Shown here piece after piece: positions 8,573-16,155 of a stretch of DNA of 64,000 nucleotides. The notes under the pieces were generated by a model. The model searched no databases. It had not been told where the DNA came from and saw only the letters and a program-made list of their open reading frames with translations. The position numbers and the translations under genes were made by a program. Positions within the stretch are counted from its first letter, which is position 1. Every line of letters begins with the position of its first letter. Source of the stretch: an uncultured Kiloniellaceae bacterium (GTDB lineage: Bacteria > Pseudomonadota > Alphaproteobacteria > Kiloniellales > Kiloniellaceae); assembly GCA_947493695.1 (NCBI GenBank), contig CANLSF010000004.1, positions 186,001 to 250,000 of the forward strand, in the 5' to 3' direction.

Positions 8573-10120
8573 GTGAAACGGCGCCCACTCGTCTTTGCTG
8601 GCCTGGTGTTAAGCGCCGGCGCAGCCGCGTACTTTTATCTGAATTCTGGAACGCCCTCGACGCCGGGGTTTTACGAGCGAAGCTGCTGGTTCAAAACAGA
8701 CGTTGTCGGCGAAGCGCGCTGCGGGGATTTCGTCGTGTCGGAAAACCGGCAGAAACCTGACGGCAGGACCATCAACCTGCCCGTGGTCATTCTGGCGGCC
8801 CAGGGCGAAAAACCGCATGGCGAGCCGATCGTTTTTCTGAACGGTGGCCCAGGTGACCGCACACCCATGTTCAATCAACGGGAAATGGACTCCTGGTCCA
8901 TATGGCGTGAGGATTATCCGCCGGATCAGGATCTTATCCTCGTCGGTTTACGGGGAACCGGCCTTGAAACAGCGGATTTCGATTGCACCGAACTCAAAGG
9001 GCCCGAAATCAGCCTTGGCGCCCATGCGCCGGGTGCCGAAGCGCCTGATGTGCGCGCCCTGACGCTTCAGGGTGTGATCGACTGCAGTCAGCGTCTCTTG
9101 GCCGAGGGCGTGGATCTGACGGCTTACAACAGCCGGGAGAGCGCCGCCGACATCGCCGAACTGCGGCAGGCGCTGGCGATTGAAAGCTGGTCGCTTTACG
9201 GCATCTCCTACGGAACCCGTCTGGCGCTGAGTGTGCTCCGATATCATCCCGAAGGCATACGTGCGGTCGTTCTGGACGGTGTGGTCCCCCCGGAAGCCGC
9301 CGAAGGCCTTGAGGTGGCGAACTACTATCGAGGGTCCCTCGAAAAGCTCTTCAGAAACTGTGCGCTGGACCCGGGCTGCAAAAGTCAGTTCGGAGATCTG
9401 AGCGCGCGGTATCAAGAGCTTTTTCAAAGGCTCAAGACGCGCCCCCTGAAACTGAGGCTGGCGGGCTATCTCGATTCTGAAGAGCGGGCGAGTATGGGGA
9501 TCAGCGAGGGGCAGGAGATCACATTCGATCATCGCTGGTTCGATACCTTGGTGTTCGACGCCATTCTGGACAGGCGCGTGCCGTTGCTGGTGCCCATTCT
9601 GATCGATGATATCGAAGAGAAGCGTTACGCCATCCTGAAAGAGCGTCTGCGTGAATCGCTGCTCATAGCGAGGGACGCCAATAGCTATAACTCCTGGGCC
9701 GTGTATCTCTCCCATGTATGCCGGGATGAGGCAGCCTTTGAAACAGCCTCGGATATTGCCGCGGCGGTGAAAGCGGCGGGTGACCTGGCCTACTATGTTG
9801 AGGACTACGCCAGCAACTATCTCTGCGCGCAGTGGCCGTCGGGCGAAGCGGATCCTATTGAAAACACGCCGGTAAAAAGCGATGTGCCAACGCTGATGCT
9901 CTCGGGCGATCTCGACCCCTTAACGCCGCCGGAGTTGGCCCGTCAGGCGGCAGAAAACCTTTCCAACAGTCATGTCTTGACGCTGGCCGCTGCGAGCCAC
10001 GGGGCGTTGTACGAAAATAACTGCGCCCGGCACCTGGTGCGCAGCTTCCTCAAAACCCTCAAGCGACCGACCCAAACCCACTGCAAACCACAGGATCTGG
10101 TCGTACGTCTGCAGCAATGA
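8573..10120 (+). CDS. Alpha/beta hydrolase, peptidase S33 (tripeptidyl aminopeptidase-like)
   Basis: 515-residue hydrolase, exported or membrane-anchored by an N-terminal hydrophobic segment (residues 5-24). The GGPG oxyanion motif of proline-iminopeptidase-type S33 enzymes is at 91-94. The nucleophile elbow is GISYG with S212. The acid lies in SGDLDPLTPPE and the histidine in AASHGAL, inside a C-terminal TAP-like domain. Several cysteines suggest periplasmic disulphides. It likely releases N-terminal residues from peptides or cleaves small esters. Start GTG 8573; a GNAT gene follows 70 bp downstream. Confidence 0.88.
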   Translation: MKRRPLVFAGLVLSAGAAAYFYLNSGTPSTPGFYERSCWFKTDVVGEARCGDFVVSENRQKPDGRTINLPVVILAAQGEKPHGEPIVFLNGGPGDRTPMFNQREMDSWSIWREDYPPDQDLILVGLRGTGLETADFDCTELKGPEISLGAHAPGAEAPDVRALTLQGVIDCSQRLLAEGVDLTAYNSRESAADIAELRQALAIESWSLYGISYGTRLALSVLRYHPEGIRAVVLDGVVPPEAAEGLEVANYYRGSLEKLFRNCALDPGCKSQFGDLSARYQELFQRLKTRPLKLRLAGYLDSEERASMGISEGQEITFDHRWFDTLVFDAILDRRVPLLVPILIDDIEEKRYAILKERLRESLLIARDANSYNSWAVYLSHVCRDEAAFETASDIAAAVKAAGDLAYYVEDYASNYLCAQWPSGEADPIENTPVKSDVPTLMLSGDLDPLTPPELARQAAENLSNSHVLTLAAASHGALYENNCARHLVRSFLKTLKRPTQTHCKPQDLVVRLQQ

Positions 10121-10190
10121 AACGACATCTAGAGGCCGGGGATGCTCAGGCGGTCCGCCTCTGGGGAGAGAGAAACCGGCGTGAGGGAGC

Positions 10191-10946
10191 GTGCTTTTGG
10201 ACATCAGGTTGATGGATACCCGGGAATGCACCCTGCTTCTCGGGTGGTTGGAACATGAAGCGGAGACATCGGGCAGCGGGTTTTACAGTCGGAAGCTGGA
10301 GATCCAGCGCGCGCAGGACAACGGGGCGCTCTGGGGGTTGTTCGAAAAGGGACACCCGGTCGCTTTTTTGGCAAATGGCTTGAGGAAAGACGGGTTTCTG
10401 GAAGTGCGGCCCGATCGCAGAGGGCAGGGCTATGGCCGGAAGCTGGTCCAGCACCGGATCGATGCGGTTATTGCGAATGACAGTTGCTGCCTGCTTGATA
10501 TTGAATGCGTTCCGCCGGACTCCATTCCCTTTTGGCAAAGGCTGGGCTTCGAACTTTATAATGGGAGCTTCGCATTTAAACGCGTGCCTCGACGCTTTTC
10601 CCTGCCTGGCGTCGCCGAGGTCGTCCAGGTTCGGGTCAGAAGCTTCCCCGATTTCGTTCTGCAGACCGGTGAACTGGTCGAGCCACTCGATGATTTCCGC
10701 CCGGATGCGGTTGTCCTGCCGGACGGCGACATACAGCTTGCCGAGCGGATCGTCTTTTTCGCTGGGCAGCTGAACCGGCGCTATGACCTGATTGTAAAGC
10801 TTGAAGCCGATGGGAAAGAGCGCGTTTTTGCCAGGCTGACAAGCGATGCAGCCTATGCGGCAGGTGTCCGCGATGATGCGCACGGGAACCACTATCTGGA
10901 TCGCATCAGCGTTCCGCCTCTCTCGGACGTTCCCTCAAGGCGTTGA
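10191..10946 (+). CDS. GNAT-family N-acetyltransferase
   Basis: 251 residues. The N-terminal ~130 form a GNAT fold with the acetyl-CoA motif RPDRRGQGYGRKLV and the motif-B-like FWQRLGFELYNG. The C-terminal ~110 residues have no recognised family. Start GTG 10191 follows a GAGGGAG ribosome binding site. The substrate is unknown. It is probably transcribed with the S33 hydrolase upstream. Confidence 0.8.
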   Translation: MLLDIRLMDTRECTLLLGWLEHEAETSGSGFYSRKLEIQRAQDNGALWGLFEKGHPVAFLANGLRKDGFLEVRPDRRGQGYGRKLVQHRIDAVIANDSCCLLDIECVPPDSIPFWQRLGFELYNGSFAFKRVPRRFSLPGVAEVVQVRVRSFPDFVLQTGELVEPLDDFRPDAVVLPDGDIQLAERIVFFAGQLNRRYDLIVKLEADGKERVFARLTSDAAYAAGVRDDAHGNHYLDRISVPPLSDVPSRR

Positions 10947-10978
10947 TGCTGCCTGGCGGCACACTCACTGATTTCGTT

Positions 10979-11338
10979 GTGACCTTACCGGGTTCGCAGT
11001 TTGTGACGTTACAGCTCACTGACATCGTAACGATGCGAGACATCCGATTGGTGACGTTACAAAACCCAGTTTCTGTTGAGTTTTTTGGATTCTGTAACGA
11101 TACCGATAGCCCTACGAGTATCGTTACAGTTACTAGGAACGGAAACGATGCAGCACTGCGGATTTACATCGTTACAGAGGGCAGGGCTGTAATTTGGCAG
11201 TCTGATGACGTCGCATGCATTCGGTTTTGACGGCTGATCAGTGGGTGGCCAGGTATGGCGGCAATAAACTGATGTATCGTTACAGGTACGCGCTTCCTGC
11301 TTGAAAGCTTCAGCCGTCACGATAGGCTGTAACGATAC
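10979..11338. repeat. Motif array 2 (CTGTAACGATAC / GTGACGTTACAG), upstream of PPK2
   Basis: Perfect copies of CTGTAACGATAC or its complement occur at 11092, 11118 (complement), 11274 (complement) and 11327. The related GTGACGTTACAG occurs at 11003 and with one change at 11051. Weaker copies are at 10979, 11025, 11141 and 11166. The 11092 and 11118 copies form a 12-bp inverted repeat with a 14-nt spacer. The sequence TTACAGATTGGG at 11359-11370 also follows the last element of array 1 (7710-7721). About 430 bp (10947-11376) hold no real gene. The array could be a multi-site operator for PPK2 or a dispersed repeat. Confidence 0.75.
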
Positions 11339-11376
11339 AAGGCGGCGTAGTCGTTGATTTACAGATTGGGTCATTG

Positions 11377-12180
11377 ATGTCGAAAAACGCAAAACATCCC
11401 AAGACGCCGCGGCTTGCGAAGGTCGAAATGGATCATGAGATGGGGCGCGAGAGCTATGAGAGCCGACTGGAGAAGCTCCAAACCAAGCTCAGGCGTATCC
11501 AGCAGGCCTATCTGCACAGTGGCGACAGCGCCGTTATCGCCTTTGAAGGCTGGGACGCCGCCGGGAAAGGCGGGACGATCCGGCGCATGTCGGCGGTTCT
11601 CGATCCGCGTGGATTCAAGGTCTGGCCGATTGCCGCCCCCAAACCGCATGATCTGGAGCGGCATTACTTGAGCCGTTTTTGGGAACGCCTGCCGGCGCGC
11701 GGCGGTCTCGCCGTATTTGACCGGACCTGGTACGGGCGTGTTTTGGTGGAGCGGGTTGAAGGCTTTGCGGCGAACAAGGAATGGAAGCGGGCCTACGATG
11801 AGATCAACGACTTCGAACGTGTGATGGTCGATAACGGCACACGGCTGGTGAAGCTCTTCCTGCACATCACGCCGGAGGTCCAGTTGCAACGTTTCGAGGC
11901 CCGCCTGCAGGACCCGATGAAGCGCTGGAAACTGAGTTATGAGGATTTTCGCAATCGCGAGAGCCGCCCGGACTATGAAAAGGCCATAGATCAGATGTTC
12001 GAACGCACCTCGACCAGCCTGGCGCCCTGGCATGTGATTGCGGCGAACGATAAGAAGTATGCCCGGATCACGGCAATGGAGACCATTGCAGATCACCTGG
12101 CCAAAGGGGTCGATCTGAAACCGAAACCTCTGGATGACAAAGTCAGGGAAGAAGCGGAGAAAATCTTCGGGCTCTATTGA
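11377..12180 (+). CDS. ppk2: Polyphosphate kinase 2 family protein
   Basis: Cytoplasmic kinase of 267 residues that transfers phosphate between polyphosphate and nucleotides. Walker A is GWDAAGKGG (58-66), Walker B is FDRTWYGR (114-121), and KLFLHITPEVQLQRFEAR is a lid-region motif. Length and one-domain build fit class I or III PPK2 (NDP or broad NMP/NDP phosphorylation). A TTG at 11374 directly precedes the chosen ATG 11377. Its promoter region carries motif array 2. It ends 35 bp from the convergent oxygenase gene. Confidence 0.93.
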   Translation: MSKNAKHPKTPRLAKVEMDHEMGRESYESRLEKLQTKLRRIQQAYLHSGDSAVIAFEGWDAAGKGGTIRRMSAVLDPRGFKVWPIAAPKPHDLERHYLSRFWERLPARGGLAVFDRTWYGRVLVERVEGFAANKEWKRAYDEINDFERVMVDNGTRLVKLFLHITPEVQLQRFEARLQDPMKRWKLSYEDFRNRESRPDYEKAIDQMFERTSTSLAPWHVIAANDKKYARITAMETIADHLAKGVDLKPKPLDDKVREEAEKIFGLY

Positions 12181-12215
12181 GCTGGCGTTCCGGAAGGCGC
12201 AGAGCTTGTGAGCCG

Positions 12216-13001
12216 CTACTCCTCGCCCGTTCGGCCATAAAACGTCATGCGCGCGTCTTTCGAAAGCGGGATGCCGGGTTGCGAATTGTAGGCCAGGACC
12301 GCGAGCATGCGGGTGCGCGTACCTTCATTGGGTGCGACCCTGTGGATGGCGTTTCTGCCCCGAAAGAGCACGAGCGCACCGGCCTCCATTGACAGGCGCT
12401 GGGTTTCGACACGCCCGTCAAGGACCTCCGCCACGCCCTGATAGTTCATCTCGCCAGCGTCGGCATCACGTACATCGCGCACGTACTCGAAGTGACCACC
12501 ACGTTCCGGAGGCTCGATCATCAGCGTGATTGCGAAGGAGGAATTGTCGAAATGCCAACCAAGTTCCTGCCCTGTTTCCGCATAGTGAATGTTTATGGAG
12601 GATAAGGGGTCGGCATATTCGTAAAGCGCAGTTTCGCCCAATACCTCGCAGAGGAAATCACGGAGAACCGGTGATTCGTATAGGCGCCGCAATGCTGATG
12701 CTGCCGGAATCTGATCGTCCGTGATGCAGCCTTTTGAGGAGACGACAAGCCTGTTGCGGGCATGCGCCGCACCAAACGCCGGGTCCGGAGCGCTCAGGTA
12801 GGCGGTGTGGCTTTGATTGCAAAAGAAGGCTTTGTGCTTATTGGCGGCGCCTTCCGCTTTAATCCCGTCTATAGCAGACTTCGTTACAAACCGAGGCATT
12901 GCGAGGACGCCATTCTGATTGATCGCATGGCGGCAGTCAGCGCGAAAGTCGGCATCTCCAATCGGATAGCTTTCCAGGTCGATGATTTCTTTCAGTTCCA
13001 T
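12216..13001 (-). CDS. 2OG-Fe(II) oxygenase (BesD/HalD-like group, HxD retained)
   Basis: 261-residue non-heme iron, 2-oxoglutarate-dependent oxygenase. The iron facial triad is H150, D152 (GWHFDNSSF) and H220 (AIHRVAP); R229 or R231 would bind 2-oxoglutarate. The segment around residues 149-173, with GGHFEYV, resembles the group containing the free-amino-acid halogenases BesD/HalD. Those have Gly in place of the Asp, whereas here the Asp is kept, so a hydroxylase is expected rather than a halogenase. It is divergent from the LysR gene at 13115, which probably regulates it. The substrate is likely a small polar metabolite (inference). Confidence 0.82.
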   Translation of the reverse strand: MELKEIIDLESYPIGDADFRADCRHAINQNGVLAMPRFVTKSAIDGIKAEGAANKHKAFFCNQSHTAYLSAPDPAFGAAHARNRLVVSSKGCITDDQIPAASALRRLYESPVLRDFLCEVLGETALYEYADPLSSINIHYAETGQELGWHFDNSSFAITLMIEPPERGGHFEYVRDVRDADAGEMNYQGVAEVLDGRVETQRLSMEAGALVLFRGRNAIHRVAPNEGTRTRMLAVLAYNSQPGIPLSKDARMTFYGRTGEE

Positions 13002-13080
13002 CTCGCGCCTCTGCTGTCCTTGCCTGTGACCTGGATATTAGGCGAAACATAAGATCTGAAAAAATTGTTTTAATAGATCT

Positions 13081-13105
13081 ATAAAGAAGGAAATACTTTC
13101 TTTAT
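13081..13105. promoter_or_regulatory. Inverted repeat in the oxygenase/LysR divergent promoter
   Basis: Arms ATAAAGAA (13081-13088) and TTCTTTAT (13098-13105) with a 9-nt spacer lie in an AT-rich 113-bp region between the two start codons. It ends 9 bp before the LysR ATG. A LysR-type operator controlling both genes is inferred. Confidence 0.5.
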
Positions 13106-13114
13106 GTTTTCCTG

Positions 13115-14020
13115 ATGATCAGAATCTCAATTCGACAGTGTGAATATTTCCTGGCCGTGGCACGGACTGGCGGTATCGCCTCGGCGGCCCGGAGTCTGGG
13201 CGTTTCCCAACCTGCTGTTGCACAGGCGGTGACCAAGCTGGAAGAGATGACCGGCCTTACCCTGTTCCGGCGCCTTCACGCGCGTGGGATGGAGTTGACC
13301 AAGCAGGGCGAGGCGTTCCTGAGCTATGCCAGAGACCTCCAGAGCTGCGCGTCAAGGGTCGCTTCCGCTGTCACGGAAATCGGGGAGCACCGGCGGGGCA
13401 CCATCCGGCTTGGCTGTTTTCAGTCGATTGCACCCTTCTGCCTGGCGCGGATCGTACGGGGCTATCGTGAGCTGATGCCAGGCGTTACGCTTGAGGTGTC
13501 TGAGAAGCTGCAGGGGGAGCTGAGCGACGCACTGCGGGAAAACGAACTGGATCTTGCCATCATGTACGATCTGGGCGCGGATTCCGGTCACATGGGGCGC
13601 CAGGAGCTGTCTGCGGCCCCGCCTTATCTGATCGTACCGGAAGATCACCGGCTTGCTGACCGGCGCAGTGTGTCGATCCGCGAGGTCGCGTCGGAGGATT
13701 ACATCCTCTTTGATGCGCCACAGAGTAGGGACTACTTCTTTGATATCTTTGAGCGCTGTGGCATTCAGCCTCGAATCGGCCTGCGCTGTACAACAATCGA
13801 ATCGCTACGCTGCGCTGTTGGGAACGGCCTGGGCGTTTCCATCCTCGCGATGCGACCGGCCTGCGGGGAAACCTATGACGGCACGCGCGTTGTTTCGCTC
13901 GAGCTTCAGGAGGCGCTGCCGCCGACCCGTATCGTCATCGCCCACCCGCTGGACCGCCCACCGGGAGAGATGACGCTACCCTTCGTCAGGTTCTGTCAGG
14001 ACGTCTTTGCGGATCTTTAA
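13115..14020 (+). CDS. LysR-family transcriptional regulator
   Basis: 301 residues. The helix-turn-helix lies at residues 5-65 (CEYFLAVARTGGIASAARSL, then SQPAVAQAVTKLEEMTG), followed by the co-inducer domain from about residue 92 (RGTIRLGCFQSIAPF). It is closer to the OxyR/CynR-like branch than to the GcvA-like regulator at 2174. Divergent from the 2OG oxygenase with a palindrome between them, so that gene is its likely target. Confidence 0.9.
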   Translation: MIRISIRQCEYFLAVARTGGIASAARSLGVSQPAVAQAVTKLEEMTGLTLFRRLHARGMELTKQGEAFLSYARDLQSCASRVASAVTEIGEHRRGTIRLGCFQSIAPFCLARIVRGYRELMPGVTLEVSEKLQGELSDALRENELDLAIMYDLGADSGHMGRQELSAAPPYLIVPEDHRLADRRSVSIREVASEDYILFDAPQSRDYFFDIFERCGIQPRIGLRCTTIESLRCAVGNGLGVSILAMRPACGETYDGTRVVSLELQEALPPTRIVIAHPLDRPPGEMTLPFVRFCQDVFADL

Positions 14021-14044
14021 AGAGTGGGAGCGCGAGTGCGCGGC

Positions 14045-14437
14045 CTAGTCCTCAGTGCGGCGCTCGGTATCACGATCACGTTCAAAGCAGCTTTTGAGTG
14101 GGAAGGGCGGTAACCAGGATTCGCGGCGGATGGTCCAGCTTTCGTAGGTCGGCTTCAATTGATCGGGCGCATCCAGCGAGCCCAGATTCACTTCGATTTC
14201 GTCGTCGCTGCGGGCAAAAACCGACGAGCCGCAGGTGGGGCAGAAGAACCGGCCGGCGTAGTCCTGTGTCTCACCTTCGATAGTCACCGCGTCTTGCGGG
14301 AAAATCGCTGACGCGTAAAAGAGGGCACCGTGGTGTTTGCGACAGTCGAGACAATGACAGAGGCCGACGCGGTACGGCAGGCCGGACGCGACAATTCGTA
14401 CCTTGCCGCATTGGCAACCGCCGGTGAATCGCTCCAT
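14045..14437 (-). CDS. GFA family protein (Gfa-like zinc protein)
   Basis: 130 residues of the GFA (glutathione-dependent formaldehyde-activating enzyme-like) fold. Zinc-binding cysteines are visible in GGCQCGKVR, LCHCLDCRK and FFCPTCGSS. Most members have unproven enzymatic activity. It converges on the LysR gene with a 24-bp gap. Confidence 0.85.
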   Translation of the reverse strand: MERFTGGCQCGKVRIVASGLPYRVGLCHCLDCRKHHGALFYASAIFPQDAVTIEGETQDYAGRFFCPTCGSSVFARSDDEIEVNLGSLDAPDQLKPTYESWTIRRESWLPPFPLKSCFERDRDTERRTED

Positions 14438-14456
14438 GCTGGGTCTCCTTCCGCAA

Positions 14457-14520
14457 TAGAGCAGATCCTGTTTAGATGGAATCGCCTATGGCGATCTATC
14501 GTTCAGGTGAATCTGCTCTA
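14457..14520. repeat. Long intergenic inverted repeat (TAGAGCA family, copy 1)
   Basis: Perfect 10-bp outer arms TAGAGCAGAT and ATCTGCTCTA, with an imperfect inner stem ending in a CGCC-tatg-GCG tip. The same TAGAGCA...TGCTCTA ends occur at 19137-19188. It lies between the GFA start and the trpE end, so it is not a simple terminator for either. Confidence 0.65.
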
Positions 14521-14532
14521 ACTATTTGATCC

Positions 14533-14594
14533 AGAGCGGATTCACATATCCTGACGAAACCACAAAGTGGTTCCGACAAAGTATGATCCGGTCT
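14533..14594. repeat. Second intergenic hairpin element
   Basis: Outer arms AGAGCGGAT and ATCCGGTCT (one mismatch) enclose an inner hairpin GAAACCAC-AAA-GTGGTTCC. The layout resembles small palindromic intergenic elements common in alphaproteobacteria (from memory). It could also end trpE transcription on the minus strand, but no T run follows. Confidence 0.5.
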
Positions 14595-14614
14595 AGGCGG
14601 CAATTTGTCCGCTG

Positions 14615-16141
14615 TCAGATGTTGGACTTCTGAGAGGCGAACCTGACCGCTTCTTCTGCCGCGCGCACCAGAGCCCGGGCTTTGTTGCGGCATTCCTGGT
14701 ACTCGCCTTCGGGTACGCTGTCCGCGACCACGCCGCCACCCGCCTGAATGTAGATCTTGTCGTCCTTCAACACTGCCGTGCGCAGGGCGATACAGGTATC
14801 CATTGTGCCGGTGGCACCGAAGTATCCCACAGCACCCGCGTAGATCCCGCGCCGGTCCGGCTCCAGCTCGTCGATGATCTCCATCGCGCGGACCTTCGGG
14901 GCACCGGAAACGGTGCCTGCCGGAAAGCCGGCGTAAAGCGCCTGCATGACGTCGTATTTCTCGTCCAGCTCGCCGTCCACGTTGGAGACAATGTGCATAA
15001 CGTGGCTGTAGAGCTCGACCAGCATCTTTTCGGTCACCTTGACCGAGCCAACTTTGGCCACACGACCGACGTCATTACGGCCCAGATCGAGCAGCATCAG
15101 GTGTTCGGCCAGCTCCTTGGGGTCGGACAGCAGGTCCTCGGCCAGTTCCTTGTCTTCCTGGGGCGTGGCGCCGCGTTTGCGGGTGCCCGCAATGGGGCGG
15201 ATCGTCACCTGTCCGTCGCGCAGACGCACCAGAATCTCCGGACTGGAGCCGACAATCGAGAATTCACCGAGATTCAGATAGAAGAGGAAGGGCGAGGGAT
15301 TGATCCGGCGCAGAGCCCGGTAAAACGCAAAAGGCGGCAGCTCGAAGGGGATCGAGAAGCGCTGAGACAGCACGACCTGGAAGATATCACCGGCCAGGAT
15401 GTATTCCTTGGCCTTGTCGACCATGGCGTGGAACTCAGCCTGGGTGAGGTTTGAATCCGGCTCGGGCAGGAGCGTATCGCCCATATAGACGTCGTGCGCA
15501 CGTGGTACCGGTTGCTCAAAGTCACTGACCACGGCTGCCAGGCGGGCGTAGGCCGCCTCGTAAGCATCACGAGTGGCGACCTTGGCGTCAGGCCAGACCG
15601 GGGTGACGACGGTGACCTGATCTTCCACCCGGTCGAAGATGGCGATCACGGTCGGGCGGATGAACATACCATCCGGAACGCCCAGAAAATCCGGGTTCTG
15701 ATCGGGCAGATGTTCCATCAGCCGGACTGTTTCGTAGCCCAGATAGCCTATGACGGCCGAAGCCATGGGGGGCAGGCCCTGGGGCAGGTCGATATGGCTC
15801 TCCGCGATCAGGCCGCGCAGGCTATCGAGCGCATCGCCCTCGAGGGGCGAAAACGTCTCCAGGTCTTGAAGGGCATTCCGATTGATCTCCGCCTGATTGC
15901 CCCGGCAGCGCCAGATCACATCGGGCTTGAAACCAAGAAAGGAATAGCGGCCGATATTGGTGCCACCCTCGACAGACTCAAAGAGCACCGAGTTGGGTTG
16001 GCCTTCGGCGAGCTTCAAAAACGCCGAAACCGGTGTTTCCAGATCGGCAATCAGCGTTGTCCAGACAACCTGTGCCGCGCCGTCTTCATAGAGTTTGGCG
16101 AAACCCTCGAATTCCAGTCCGGTCGGATCCTGAATACCCAT
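14615..16141 (-). CDS. trpE: Anthranilate synthase component I
   Basis: First enzyme of tryptophan synthesis: converts chorismate, with ammonia from the TrpG partner (not in the window), to anthranilate. 508 residues, full length. The N-terminal regulatory part (residues 20-170) includes LLEs-like SVLFESVEGG. The catalytic chorismate-binding domain carries IAGTRKRG, DLGRNDVGRVA, GTVSGAPKVRAMEIIDELE and AGGGVVADSVPEGE. It starts 14 bp after the PpiD-like gene on the same strand, so the two are probably co-transcribed. No leader-peptide attenuator is evident in the 14-bp gap. Confidence 0.96.
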   Translation of the reverse strand: MGIQDPTGLEFEGFAKLYEDGAAQVVWTTLIADLETPVSAFLKLAEGQPNSVLFESVEGGTNIGRYSFLGFKPDVIWRCRGNQAEINRNALQDLETFSPLEGDALDSLRGLIAESHIDLPQGLPPMASAVIGYLGYETVRLMEHLPDQNPDFLGVPDGMFIRPTVIAIFDRVEDQVTVVTPVWPDAKVATRDAYEAAYARLAAVVSDFEQPVPRAHDVYMGDTLLPEPDSNLTQAEFHAMVDKAKEYILAGDIFQVVLSQRFSIPFELPPFAFYRALRRINPSPFLFYLNLGEFSIVGSSPEILVRLRDGQVTIRPIAGTRKRGATPQEDKELAEDLLSDPKELAEHLMLLDLGRNDVGRVAKVGSVKVTEKMLVELYSHVMHIVSNVDGELDEKYDVMQALYAGFPAGTVSGAPKVRAMEIIDELEPDRRGIYAGAVGYFGATGTMDTCIALRTAVLKDDKIYIQAGGGVVADSVPEGEYQECRNKARALVRAAEEAVRFASQKSNI

Positions 16142-16155
16142 GTCGACAGGCCCTA

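Noticed and set aside
8349-8576. 75-codon plus-strand frame before the S33 hydrolase
   Set aside because: Runs into the hydrolase start with unnatural composition.
10943-11230. 95-codon plus-strand frame
   Set aside because: Its recurring V-T-L / I-V-T residues come from the 12-mer repeat array; no ribosome binding site or family.
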